Positions 26,247-34,821 are shown, counted from the first letter of the stretch. The stretch is DNA of 47,142 nt from Prolixibacteraceae bacterium (GCA_003457135.1 DMSQ01000066.1:1-47142), one strand, 5' to 3'. Program-made: numbers and translations. The notes: generated from the letters alone by a model not told the origin.

Positions 26247-27140
26247 TTATATAGCTGTCCATTGGTTTAAGTTGCTTTCCATAAAATACACGTAGGCATG
26301 TTCGAGGTTGGCTGCGATGTTCTGCCCACTATAACCATTAATCGCGTCGGCCACCACCTGAATTTCCCAGCCTTCGCTAGTAGGCACATTCGAAATCACC
26401 GGATACTTTTCGTTGATTTCGAGGTATTCTTCTTCCGTTGCCTGAATCAGCCATACTTTTCCTTCCGCCAGGGTAACCAGTTCATCGGGCGAACCTGTAA
26501 AAGCCAAACCTCCCTGGTTGAGCAAGGCCATGTCGGTACACGAACTCGAAATATCGCCAACAATGTGGGTCGAAAGAATGATAATTACATCCTGCGTGGA
26601 AATGGTTGAAAGTAAGTTCCGGAAACGGATGCGTTCTTCAGGATCGAGACCGGTAGTTGGTTCGTCAACAATAATGATTTTGGGTTCGTTAATCAGCGCC
26701 TGGGCGATTCCGAGGCGTCGTTTCATCCCTCCTGAAAGCCTGTTTGCCTGGCGGTCGCGCGCTTCGAACAAACCTACCTCCTCCAACATTTTATCAACAG
26801 CCAATTTGCGGGGCTTTGTATCTTTCATGCCAGCCAAACGAGCTGCATAGTCGAGAAATTCGTATGTTTTTAGGTGAGAGAAAAAGCGAAAATCCTGTGG
26901 CAGATAACCCAGCATAGAACGGATTTCTTCCCGGTCTTTGGTCAGGTCGTAGCCATTCATAATTATTTTTCCGGAAGAAGGTTGCATGAGGGTAACCAAA
27001 ATGCGCATCAGGCTCGATTTGCCTGCGCCGTTCGGCCCAAGCAGCCCAAACATCCCGTTATTGATTTCCAGATTGACATCTTTGAGGGCGTGGTTGCCGT
27101 TGGGATAGACTTTATTGAGGTTTTCGATGGTTATCTTCAT
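26247..27140 (-). CDS. ABC transporter ATP-binding protein
   Basis: 297 residues. It has Walker A GLLGPNGAGKSS, Q-loop GYLPQ, signature RLSGGMKRR, Walker B IIIVDEPTTGLDP and H-loop STHI, followed by a 90-residue C-terminal extension. It powers the ABC-2 permease encoded 12 bases downstream. It is first in the seven-gene operon. Its sequence is strikingly similar to the ATPase domain of the RND fusion (shared MFGLLGPNGAGKS, ERIRFRNLL, DISSSC), so the two arose by duplication. I see no regulator gene next to it and no convincing promoter match in the 200 bases upstream. Confidence 0.95.
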   Translation of the reverse strand: MKITIENLNKVYPNGNHALKDVNLEINNGMFGLLGPNGAGKSSLMRILVTLMQPSSGKIIMNGYDLTKDREEIRSMLGYLPQDFRFFSHLKTYEFLDYAARLAGMKDTKPRKLAVDKMLEEVGLFEARDRQANRLSGGMKRRLGIAQALINEPKIIIVDEPTTGLDPEERIRFRNLLSTISTQDVIIILSTHIVGDISSSCTDMALLNQGGLAFTGSPDELVTLAEGKVWLIQATEEEYLEINEKYPVISNVPTSEGWEIQVVADAINGYSGQNIAANLEHAYVYFMESNLNQWTAI

Positions 27141-27342
27141 TGCTAAAAAGTTAGGTCACGGAATGTCAGACTGGATTTCTTTCAATAGGTTTAATCCATT
27201 AGACAACCCGAAGAAATAAAAATGAGCATGCGCTAATCATTTATTTTAAAAAAGGCCGATTCTAGCGTAAAATTTGGAAAGATGAAGAATTAAGCTGTCA
27301 AAAGAACAAATTTCTGGAAAGATTTATAAGGGTTTCGAAAAA

Positions 27343-27786
27343 CTAACTTTTCCCTTTTCGAAGTTCTTCTAATTCTTTTGTATTCAATACTTTTTTATAG
27401 TTTTTTTCTTTCAGTCCGTTGTAAAGAGGTTTGTCACCAGTCCACAGATACCCCTTGATAAAATTCGAAAGAGCAACGAAATCAAGATCATCAATATCAA
27501 TATCTTTTACAATACGTTCTGCGGATAACCATTGCTTTTCAGAAATAAGTTCTTCATTGATGAAGTTGATCTTCTTAAATAACTCAGAACGGGCTACCTG
27601 AAGTTGGATGTCCGTAAGTTTTGAAATACTCTTCAATTTGTTCCAATGCTTGTCGATTTCGTGTTTCATATAGATGCAACTATAAAACTCAAAATCTTTG
27701 TCAGAGTTGAAAATTAAATCTCCGATAGTCCCTGTGCTATTCAGCAGGGCACTAAAAATAATATTGGTGTCAACGACTATTTTCAC
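27343..27786 (-). CDS. PIN-domain ribonuclease toxin (VapC-like)
   Basis: 147 residues from a GTG start at 27786. The PIN-fold acidic residues are visible: D6 (IVVDTNIIFSALL), E43 (YMKHEIDKHW), D99/D102 (IDDLDFVAL) and D118 (LWTGDKPLY), which would bind Mg2+ at the RNase site. It belongs to the group of PIN proteins annotated as toxin components of toxin-antitoxin systems. The GTG start overlaps the stop of the upstream 67-residue gene by four bases (GTGA), so toxin synthesis is translationally coupled to the antitoxin. The RNA target cannot be deduced. Confidence 0.85.
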   Translation of the reverse strand: MKIVVDTNIIFSALLNSTGTIGDLIFNSDKDFEFYSCIYMKHEIDKHWNKLKSISKLTDIQLQVARSELFKKINFINEELISEKQWLSAERIVKDIDIDDLDFVALSNFIKGYLWTGDKPLYNGLKEKNYKKVLNTKELEELRKGKS

Positions 27787-27986
27787 TTAACGAATCTGCT
27801 TCTGTTTTCAATCCACCAGCCCTTTTTTACTTCAGCAGCAAGCTCATCAACATCACTTTGTTTTGCTTTTGATTTTGCCGTTGCTTCCCGGTAGGTCAGA
27901 AAGTCAATAAGCCGTTGTAGCCCTTGTATATCCACATACGATGGAATTCGTATCACAATTTCTTCGGTTGTTCTTTCAATTTGCAT
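27783..27986 (-). CDS. Putative antitoxin partner of the PIN toxin
   Basis: 67 residues. Size, position and overlap with the PIN gene argue for the antitoxin of a type II pair. The N-terminal half (MQIERTTEEIVIRIPS) looks like a strand-helix DNA-binding or oligomerisation part, and the charged C-terminal half (AEVKKGWWIENRSRF) could wrap the toxin. No standard domain is recognised with confidence. A TATTTTTG element lies about 22 bases upstream. Confidence 0.7.
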   Translation of the reverse strand: MQIERTTEEIVIRIPSYVDIQGLQRLIDFLTYREATAKSKAKQSDVDELAAEVKKGWWIENRSRFVK

Positions 27987-28007
27987 TGTTTCTCTGTTTT
28001 AGTCTTT

Positions 28008-28015
28008 CAAAAATA
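28008..28015 (-). promoter_or_regulatory. Candidate -7 element of the toxin-antitoxin operon
   Basis: On the minus strand this reads TATTTTTG, a full match to TAnnTTTG, 22 bases upstream of the antitoxin ATG. Upstream at the expected distance there is TTTC rather than TTTG. Confidence 0.4.
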
Positions 28016-28162
28016 AGAAAAATCGTTGAATGAAACGGTTAATGTCTTCGGTTAAAACTTATTTTGAAACTCATTAGTATTGTTTCCAACTACAAAACCA
28101 TCAAAATTCCATCACAAACCAAATAAGCTGCTAATTTTACATTCCAAATTTAGAATGTTGTT

Positions 28163-30106
28163 ATGCTTAAATTCCGGTTAACCACAAAAAAATACGGAGC
28201 AAACGAATACCTGGTTTTGCTGTACCGATTTGCTGTACTGATGGTTTTCTATTCGGTTTGCCGCATTCTGTTCTACCTGTTCAACACCGCATCCTTTCCC
28301 AAAGTTACGTTCTCATCGTTTCTGACCATTATGAAAGGTGGTTTGATGTTCGATGTCAGCGCTTTAATTTATCTGAATGCCGTTTACATGCTGTTGTTCC
28401 TTTTACCGTTTCAGTTTAAATTCAGCGAATGGTACCAGAAAATGCTGAAGTGGCTTTTTATAACCGGAAATAGTGTGGGCCTTGCTTTTAATCTTGCCGA
28501 CATTGTTTATTACAGGTATATCATGAAACGGACTACCGCCAGTATGTTCGATGTAGCCGCTCATGATGTTGGAAATACGAACCTGATCATGCGGTTTTTT
28601 TACGATTTCTGGTACATTCCGTTTATCCTGTTCATTTTACTTGTTTTGCTTTCGTTTTTATATTCTTTATTAAAGCCGAAACCGTTCAGATTCAGGCGGC
28701 CATTTGTCTATTCCCTTTCAGGTATCCCGGTTATTTTTGTAGTTGTGGTTCTTTCAATTATTGGTGTCCGGGGTGGTTGGCGGCACAGCACGCGCCCCAT
28801 CAACATGAACAATGCGGGAGCCTTCGTCAATGCACCCGAAGAAATGTCCATTGTTCAAAACACGCCATTTTGCATTATGCGCACCTGGGGGAAAAAGGCT
28901 TTCATTCCTAAAAACTTTTTCACTTCGGAAGAAGAACTTGACAAGATTTACACACCGGTTCATGTGCCGGACAGTGTTGGTCTTTCACGGAAAGACAATG
29001 TGGTGATTATTATTCTCGAAAGTTTCAGCCGGGCCTTTGTGGGTTCGCTCAATCCTCAATTTAAAGATCCCCGCGACCGGAGTTACACCCCTTTTCTGGA
29101 TTCACTGATTCATGAAAGTCTGGTATTCCCGAATGCCTTTGCCAATGGCCGCAAATCGATTGATGCCATTCCATCGGTTACGGCAAGCATTCCGGCACTT
29201 GTTCTGCCGTATGTGGTTTCGGAGCGTTCAGGCAATGCGATAAACAGTATTGCGGGCTTGCTGGCAGTTCAGGGGTATCAAACAGCTTTTTTTCACGGGG
29301 CTCCCAACGGTTCTATGGGTTTTGATGCATTCACCAAAATAGCCGGATTCCAAAAGTATTACGGACTAAATGAATATGGAAATGAAACTGATTTTGACGG
29401 TATCTGGGGCGTTTGGGACGAACCATACTTCCAGTTTTTTGCCCATGAGATGGATAAGATGCAGGAACCATTTCTGACTACTGTTTTTTCGGTTTCATCG
29501 CATCATCCGTATGAACTTCCTGAGAAATACAAAGGCCGTTTTCCTGAAGGAAGAATCCCGCTGAACAAGTGCATTCGCTACACCGACCACTCGTTGCAGA
29601 AGTTTTTTGATGCAGCCAGAAAACTGCCCTGGTTTAAAAATACCTTGTTTGTAATCACCGCCGATCATACGGTTGATTCCAATATTCCTGAATATTACAC
29701 TTCGGTGAATCACTTTGCTATTCCGATACTTTTTTACAAAGCAGATGGAAGTTTGAAAGGGGTTGATAATGGCCTGGCGCAGCAAACCGATATCATGCCA
29801 ACCATCTTGAGCTACCTGAATTATCCACATCCATACATAGCATTCGGAAATAACCTTTTCAATCAAAAAGCAAAACGATTTGCGATCAATTACCTCGAAG
29901 AATCATACCAGTTTTTATCCGGCGATTACGTTCTTTATCTGACAGATGATAAACTCAATGCAATTTACAACAGGAAAGAAGATCCGGAATTGACCAGAAA
30001 TTTATTGGGAACCATTGCTTTACCTGACGAGCAGCAACTACTAAAAGCCATTGTTCAGCAGTTTAATAACCGTATGGCCGAAAACAGGATGGTGGTGGAG
30101 AAGTAA
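28163..30106 (+). CDS. LTA synthase-like sulfatase-family membrane protein
   Basis: 647 residues with about five N-terminal transmembrane helices (to residue 205), then an extracytoplasmic alkaline-phosphatase/sulfatase-fold domain. Visible active-site blocks are NVVIIILESFSRAF (metal-binding Glu), NAFANGRKSIDAIPS (Ser at the nucleophile position, where LtaS has Thr), SVSSHHPYELP, and ITADHTVDS (metal-binding Asp-His). Such enzymes transfer phosphoglycerol or phosphoethanolamine onto lipid or glycan acceptors. In Gram-negatives they probably modify membrane glycans or lipid A rather than make lipoteichoic acid. The exact substrate is unknown. The stop codon is two bases from the convergent oxidoreductase gene, leaving no room for separate terminators. 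Confidence 0.88.
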   Translation: MLKFRLTTKKYGANEYLVLLYRFAVLMVFYSVCRILFYLFNTASFPKVTFSSFLTIMKGGLMFDVSALIYLNAVYMLLFLLPFQFKFSEWYQKMLKWLFITGNSVGLAFNLADIVYYRYIMKRTTASMFDVAAHDVGNTNLIMRFFYDFWYIPFILFILLVLLSFLYSLLKPKPFRFRRPFVYSLSGIPVIFVVVVLSIIGVRGGWRHSTRPINMNNAGAFVNAPEEMSIVQNTPFCIMRTWGKKAFIPKNFFTSEEELDKIYTPVHVPDSVGLSRKDNVVIIILESFSRAFVGSLNPQFKDPRDRSYTPFLDSLIHESLVFPNAFANGRKSIDAIPSVTASIPALVLPYVVSERSGNAINSIAGLLAVQGYQTAFFHGAPNGSMGFDAFTKIAGFQKYYGLNEYGNETDFDGIWGVWDEPYFQFFAHEMDKMQEPFLTTVFSVSSHHPYELPEKYKGRFPEGRIPLNKCIRYTDHSLQKFFDAARKLPWFKNTLFVITADHTVDSNIPEYYTSVNHFAIPILFYKADGSLKGVDNGLAQQTDIMPTILSYLNYPHPYIAFGNNLFNQKAKRFAINYLEESYQFLSGDYVLYLTDDKLNAIYNRKEDPELTRNLLGTIALPDEQQLLKAIVQQFNNRMAENRMVVEK

Positions 30107-30108
30107 AT

Positions 30109-31596
30109 TCAGATTTGCTCCCAACCATCGCGGTAATTGTGCCTGATCCATTCTTCAGCAGTGGCAAGTGCCGGAATCGTATCGTATTTGGTTTCAAATT
30201 TCGGGTCGCCGTTTACTACTTCAAATTTATTGGAACTAACCACCCTGATTGTTTCAGACTGACCGATGTTGGTAAACTGCATATTTTTGCCATCCCAAAG
30301 CAATCGTTTCCTTAAATCCTGAAGGCGCACAGCCAGAACACCCATTACCACCATTTCGTTAAGCGGCCCGGCATAACTAAAGTTTGAACTGGCTTCGACC
30401 CTATTCTCTTTGCTTTCTTTGGCCGCACGGATCCAGTCTTGTTCGTGCCCGTTCGTTTCCGCATTTGGAATGCGCCGAATTGTTTTTTCAGGTTCAATAA
30501 ATCCATCCATTTTACTAACAGGCAATAATGTCGGATTGGCGGCAGAACTGCCGCACATGATCTTTCCTTTAGTTCCGTATAAAATTGTTCCACCATCCTC
30601 ATCTCCCATGAATTCCCCATCTTTCAGTTCTTCGGGTCGTTCAGGCAACATTCCTCCATCGTACCAGGTCACCTTTACTTCGGGCATTCCCACTTTTGAA
30701 AGGTTATCGCGGCGAGGGAACCAGTAGGTTACTTTTTCGGCATTGGGCGCCGATTCATTATTAATCATGGTGGAACTTCCTTCAACGGCAGTCGGATATT
30801 GCAGCATCAGGGCTTTAAATACCGGATCGAGAATATGACAGGCCATATCACCCAATGCACCGGTCCCGAAATCCCACCAGCCCCGCCAGTTCCATGGTGT
30901 GTAAATTTCGTGGTACGGACGGAATTTGGCTGGCCCGATAAATAAATCCCAATTCAGCGTATTCGGAACCCGCATTTTTTCAGTAGGACGTTCCAGGCCT
31001 TGTGGCCAAATCGGGCGGTTGGTCCACGCATCAACTGATGTGACTTCACCGATGGTTCCGGCCCAAATCCATTCACAAATTTTCCGGATGCCTTCTCCTG
31101 AATTTCCCTGGTTTCCCATTTGCGTAGCAACACCATACCGCCGGGCAGTTTCAGTCATAATTCGTGACTCGAAAACGGAATGAGTCAGCGGTTTTTGCAG
31201 ATAAACATGGTAGCCCAACTTTATGGCCATCAAAGCCGGAAGTGCATGAGAATGATCGGGAGTCGCAATCATCACAGCATCAATGTTTTTCTGCTTGTCA
31301 AGCATTTCGCGGTAATCCTGAAATTTATTGGCAAGCGGCCATTTCCGGAATGAATTACGTCCAGCATATTTCCAATCCACATCACACAAGGCTACAATAT
31401 TTTCAGTATCCATGTTGGTCAGGTTATTGAAACCCATTCCGCCAACCCCAATTCCGGCAATATTGAGTTTATCGCTCGGGGCCTTGTGCCCCAATCCGGC
31501 AATAACATTTGAAGGCAGAAAGGTTACCGCTGTAGCTGCTAACGCTGTTGTTCCAAGAAAATGCCTGCGGCTGATACCTGATTGATAGTTTCCCAT
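30109..31596 (-). CDS. Gfo/Idh/MocA-family oxidoreductase, Tat-exported
   Basis: 495 residues. A twin-arginine signal (SRRHFLGTTALAA) is followed by the NAD(P)-binding Rossmann domain (LNIAGIGVGGMG, IVALCDVDWKYA, VMIATPDHSHA) and the catalytic-domain block YLQKPLTHSVFES, which corresponds to the EKP motif with Gln in place of Glu. The C-terminal part matches the Bacteroidota secreted group with the WNWRGWWDFGTGALGDMACH block. Related proteins are thought to oxidise or rearrange sugars in the periplasm with tightly bound NAD; that is family inference. A paralogue lies at 32990-34507, with a nuclease gene between them. Confidence 0.9.
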   Translation of the reverse strand: MGNYQSGISRRHFLGTTALAATAVTFLPSNVIAGLGHKAPSDKLNIAGIGVGGMGFNNLTNMDTENIVALCDVDWKYAGRNSFRKWPLANKFQDYREMLDKQKNIDAVMIATPDHSHALPALMAIKLGYHVYLQKPLTHSVFESRIMTETARRYGVATQMGNQGNSGEGIRKICEWIWAGTIGEVTSVDAWTNRPIWPQGLERPTEKMRVPNTLNWDLFIGPAKFRPYHEIYTPWNWRGWWDFGTGALGDMACHILDPVFKALMLQYPTAVEGSSTMINNESAPNAEKVTYWFPRRDNLSKVGMPEVKVTWYDGGMLPERPEELKDGEFMGDEDGGTILYGTKGKIMCGSSAANPTLLPVSKMDGFIEPEKTIRRIPNAETNGHEQDWIRAAKESKENRVEASSNFSYAGPLNEMVVMGVLAVRLQDLRKRLLWDGKNMQFTNIGQSETIRVVSSNKFEVVNGDPKFETKYDTIPALATAEEWIRHNYRDGWEQI

Positions 31597-31683
31597 TTGA
31601 TAGATGCTTCAGAAATGAAGGACAAAATAATTTCGGTGAAAATAGGCATTCCAATTTAATTTTGAAGGAAAACATTTTATCCA

Positions 31684-32844
31684 TCATTCAATGTTTTCCT
31701 TCGAAAGCTGTTCTACCAACTGATGAAGTTTTGTCGCCAGAATATTTTTTGGGATCAACTTGGTTTCATAGTCGGCAATCATTGCGGGTGAAGTATTTCG
31801 TGCCATGGCATATTCTACCACTTCTGTGTCTTTGCCTTTGCATAGTAAAACTCCGATGCTTGGGTTTTCATGCGGTCGTTTTACATCACGGTCAAGTGCT
31901 TCGAGATAAAAGTTTAGTTTGCCAAGGAATTCGGGTTCAAACTCGCGTATTTTCAATTCAAACAATACAAGGCATTGCAAATCACGATGGTAAAAAAGCA
32001 GATCAGTGTTATAATCCTTCTTGCCTACCTGTATGCGGTATTGGTTGCCCATATAGGTAAAACCCTTGCCAATTTCAAGTATGAACTTTTGAAGGTTTAA
32101 GATCAGTGCTTTTTCTAAGTCTTTTTCAGAATGGACATCGGGCAAGTTGAGAAATTCAAAGATGTATGGATCTTTAAAAAAGTTTGCTGGTAAATTTTTT
32201 TGCATTAAGGAAAGATTTGTTGAAGATAGCATAGTTCTCTCAAAAAAGCCAGTGTTTAATTGCCTTCTCAGCTCTCTCATAGTCCATTTTTCTTTAATGC
32301 AGTAAAGCAGATAAAAGAATTTCTCTTCAGGAGATTTAGTTTGTGAGAGAATTTCCATGTGGTTTGTCCATGAAGTTTGTATCAGTATGGCTGTTACAAA
32401 TCGGTCATGTAACTTGTTTAGGTAACTTAATTGTGTCGGCAGTGCCGACACTTTTTTGTCGTTGGATTTTAAAATTTCAAATTGTGTCGGCAGTGCCGAC
32501 ACAATTGCATTCATACCATCAAACGTTTTTTCCAAAAGTGTCGCCATTGGCGACACAAATTCTTCTACCGAATAGGATTCATAAAACTGTTTCATCCGAT
32601 AAAGTCCTCTTTTATTAAAGCCAGTTAATTCAGGGAGTCTGGAAGCAATATACCTGGCTAATTCATCAACTGTACCACTGCCCCAAATTCCATTGGATAC
32701 TTTTTCAGAAACCATACCACCGACCTTGAAATATAATAAAACAAGTTCTTCATTTACTCTTTGAAACGCTCTGTTTCTGGCTTCTTCAATTAGAAGTGTA
32801 ATTTGGGCAAAGTCGTTGTTGTTTTTCTTCTCAAAACTATTCAT
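31684..32844 (-). CDS. DUF1016/YhcG-type PDDEXK nuclease-domain protein
   Basis: 386 residues. The N-terminal DUF1016_N domain (about 15-110; ELVLLYFKVGGMVSEKV, GTVDELARYIASRLPE, GFNKRGLYRMKQFYE) is followed by a PDDEXK-type domain with QVGKKDYNTDLLFYHR and the catalytic-type FELKI. The family is found near restriction and defence genes and is thought to bind or cut nucleic acid; its role is not settled. Between about residues 95 and 145 the coding sequence contains three palindromes that encode VSPMATL, VSALPTQ and VSALPTQ. It sits between two paralogous oxidoreductase genes, which suggests insertion between a tandem duplication. Confidence 0.85.
   Translation of the reverse strand: MNSFEKKNNNDFAQITLLIEEARNRAFQRVNEELVLLYFKVGGMVSEKVSNGIWGSGTVDELARYIASRLPELTGFNKRGLYRMKQFYESYSVEEFVSPMATLLEKTFDGMNAIVSALPTQFEILKSNDKKVSALPTQLSYLNKLHDRFVTAILIQTSWTNHMEILSQTKSPEEKFFYLLYCIKEKWTMRELRRQLNTGFFERTMLSSTNLSLMQKNLPANFFKDPYIFEFLNLPDVHSEKDLEKALILNLQKFILEIGKGFTYMGNQYRIQVGKKDYNTDLLFYHRDLQCLVLFELKIREFEPEFLGKLNFYLEALDRDVKRPHENPSIGVLLCKGKDTEVVEYAMARNTSPAMIADYETKLIPKNILATKLHQLVEQLSKENIE
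32433..32556. repeat. Three in-frame palindromes inside the DUF1016 gene
   Basis: gtgtcggcagtgccgacac at 32433-32451 and again at 32484-32502, and gtgtcgccattggcgacac at 32538-32556. Each is a 9-1-9 perfect inverted repeat; the second extends to 13-1-13 (32480-32506). Spacing is 51 and 54 bases, both multiples of three, so the reading frame is kept. Confidence 0.9.
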
Positions 32845-32934
32845 GGCTTATTTTTTCTTCGATCCCCATATTATTTCATCTTTTAAATAAAGCTAATTTA
32901 CAAAACAATTGCATTTCATAGCCAAAATAAGATT

Positions 32935-32970
32935 AGAAAAAAGGTGAACCCTTACGGATCCACCTTTTTA
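32935..32970 (-). terminator. Rho-independent-type terminator
   Basis: On the minus strand: stem aaaaaggtg...cacctttttt with a loop of about 15 bases ending in a U run. It lies about 20 bases after the stop of the oxidoreductase gene at 32990 and separates it from the DUF1016 gene. Confidence 0.75.
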
Positions 32971-32989
32971 ATATTCGTGAAATAAATAC

Positions 32990-34507
32990 TTAAGCCGGCA
33001 TATCAGGAAGGCTCCATGGTTTGCGGTAAGTATGTTTGATCAGTTCGGCTGCAAATTCAGCGGCAGGAACCGGATCAGTCCATGTTTTGTTGAATGTTGG
33101 GTGGCCGTCATGGATTTTGAAACCATCCTCGATAACGATTTTAATTTTTTCGTCAGTGCTGATGTTGGTAAATTTCATGTTTGGTCCGTCCCACAACAAT
33201 TCTTTGTTCAGGGTCTGCAAACGAACCGCTAAAACGCCCATTACAACCATTTCGTTGAATGGTCCGGCTTCGCTGAAATTTGAAGCTGTTTGTAAACGTG
33301 ATTCAGGGCTTTCCTTACAAGCGCGAACCCAATCCATTTCGTGACCACCATTCATTGGGTTTTCAATACGGCGACGGAATTTAGGGGCAGCTTCAGGTTT
33401 AACAACAGTGCCATCAGGACGCAAAATCCATGGATTAACTCCATAACATCCACAAACTAATACACCTTTTGTTCCATGGAAGAATACGCCACCACCATTA
33501 TCGTTTGGATTCTTACCAACAGGCCATCCCTGAGGGAGCATTTGTTTAATTCCTCCATCGTACCAGAAAACTTCAACAGCCGGAAGCTGAGCGCCTTTTT
33601 TCGATCCTTTCCATGCACGTTTTGCTGCGCGGGCAGGGAAGGTTAATTTTACCGCCTGAGCCGTTGGAGCACAGTCCTGAAGCAATAAGGTTGAATTACC
33701 CTGAGCTTTGGTCGGATAGCCTAATTCAAGTCCCATGAAGACCGGATGTAAAATATGGCAGGCCATATCTCCAAGAGCGCCGGTTCCATAAGCCCACCAT
33801 CCGCGCCAGTTCCATGGGTGATAAATTTCGTTGAAAGGACGCATTTGTGCCGGACCTGTAAATAAATCCCAGTCCAGAGTTTCAGGAACCCATTGTCCTT
33901 GTTTTGGAGTATTTAATCCTTGAGGCCAGATCGGACGGTCAGTAAATGCTTCCACTTTGGTTACTTCACCAATTTCGCCATTGGCCAACCATTCGCAGGT
34001 CAGGCTGACACCTTCGCCAGATGAACCCTGATTACCCATTTGAGTAGCTAATTTGTTTTTTTCGGCCAGTTTGGTAAGCAAACGCGACTCATAAACAGTG
34101 TGCGTCAGAGGTTTTTGTACATAGGCATGTTTGCCCATTGCCATGGCAGTTGAAGCAATAATGGCATGAGTATGGTCGGCGGTAGCCACCACAACACCAT
34201 CAATTGACTTGCCCAATTCGTCGTACATTTTTCTCCAATCCTTGTACGTCTTCGCTCCCGGGAATAATTTGAAGGTAGGATCAGCATATTTCCAGTCAAC
34301 ATCACATAAGGCCACGATGTTTTCAGACTTCAGGTTTTTCAGGTTAGCAGCTCCCATACCACCGACCCCAATACCGGCAATATTTAATTTGTCGCTGGGC
34401 GCTTTATAACCCATTCCTGAAACTACATTACTAGGAAGAATGGTAATTGCGGCAGCCGCAGTTGCGGTAGTTGCAATAAATGATCTTCTGCTTGACTTGT
34501 TTTCCAT
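32990..34507 (-). CDS. Gfo/Idh/MocA-family oxidoreductase, Tat-exported (paralogue)
   Basis: 505 residues, clearly paralogous to the 30109-31596 protein: the same Tat signal type (SRRSFIATTATAAA), LNIAGIGVGGMGAANL, IVALCDVDWKYADP, VVVATADHTHA, YVQKPLTHTVYESRL and the WNWRGWWAYGTGALGDMACH block. It is predicted to be a periplasmic NAD(P)-linked sugar oxidoreductase. It differs by an insertion rich in Lys/Ala around the middle (AARAAKRAWKGSKKG) and by FFHGTKGVLVCGCYGVNP, which carries two cysteines. It ends at a good terminator, so it is transcribed separately from the genes that follow on the same strand. Confidence 0.9.
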   Translation of the reverse strand: MENKSSRRSFIATTATAAAAITILPSNVVSGMGYKAPSDKLNIAGIGVGGMGAANLKNLKSENIVALCDVDWKYADPTFKLFPGAKTYKDWRKMYDELGKSIDGVVVATADHTHAIIASTAMAMGKHAYVQKPLTHTVYESRLLTKLAEKNKLATQMGNQGSSGEGVSLTCEWLANGEIGEVTKVEAFTDRPIWPQGLNTPKQGQWVPETLDWDLFTGPAQMRPFNEIYHPWNWRGWWAYGTGALGDMACHILHPVFMGLELGYPTKAQGNSTLLLQDCAPTAQAVKLTFPARAAKRAWKGSKKGAQLPAVEVFWYDGGIKQMLPQGWPVGKNPNDNGGGVFFHGTKGVLVCGCYGVNPWILRPDGTVVKPEAAPKFRRRIENPMNGGHEMDWVRACKESPESRLQTASNFSEAGPFNEMVVMGVLAVRLQTLNKELLWDGPNMKFTNISTDEKIKIVIEDGFKIHDGHPTFNKTWTDPVPAAEFAAELIKHTYRKPWSLPDMPA

Positions 34508-34821
34508 TGGTTAAATAATTAAAATTTGATTTAGGTATTGAAATAAATGAGCTTGATTAAAAAAATCCCCTAAAGGTAAAATTATCTTCGTGAATCACCA
34601 AGCCTGGAAGTTCTAACTTTTGAATTAAAATATACCCGCCAAAAAACCTTCGATTAAGTGTATTGAAAACAGTTCAGTATAAAATCAAGTAAATGATTTT
34701 TTTTATAGTTTTTTTCTATTCAGGATTGAAAAATTCGATTTGACCGGCGAACAAACATGGCGTATATTTGTCTTTTATTTTTATCAAGTCAATATATTTT
34801 AAATTGTAAAAAATCATAATC
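34508..34821. other. 314-base divergent intergenic region
   Basis: AT-rich divergent spacer. The right part carries the peroxiredoxin promoter at 34739-34770. I find no TAnnTTTG match for the minus-strand oxidoreductase and no gene. Confidence 0.6.
34739..34770 (+). promoter_or_regulatory. Bacteroidota-type promoter of the peroxiredoxin-OsmC operon
   Basis: TTTG at 34739-34742, 20 bases, then TATATTTG at 34763-34770: a full match to TTTG-N19-21-TAnnTTTG. The leader before the ATG at 34822 would be about 45 nt. This is the best promoter match in the window. Confidence 0.7.

Noticed and set aside
27343..34507. Genomic island or prophage around the toxin-antitoxin and nuclease genes
   Set aside because: No integrase, transposase, tRNA or flanking direct repeat seen; neighbours are ordinary chromosomal genes.
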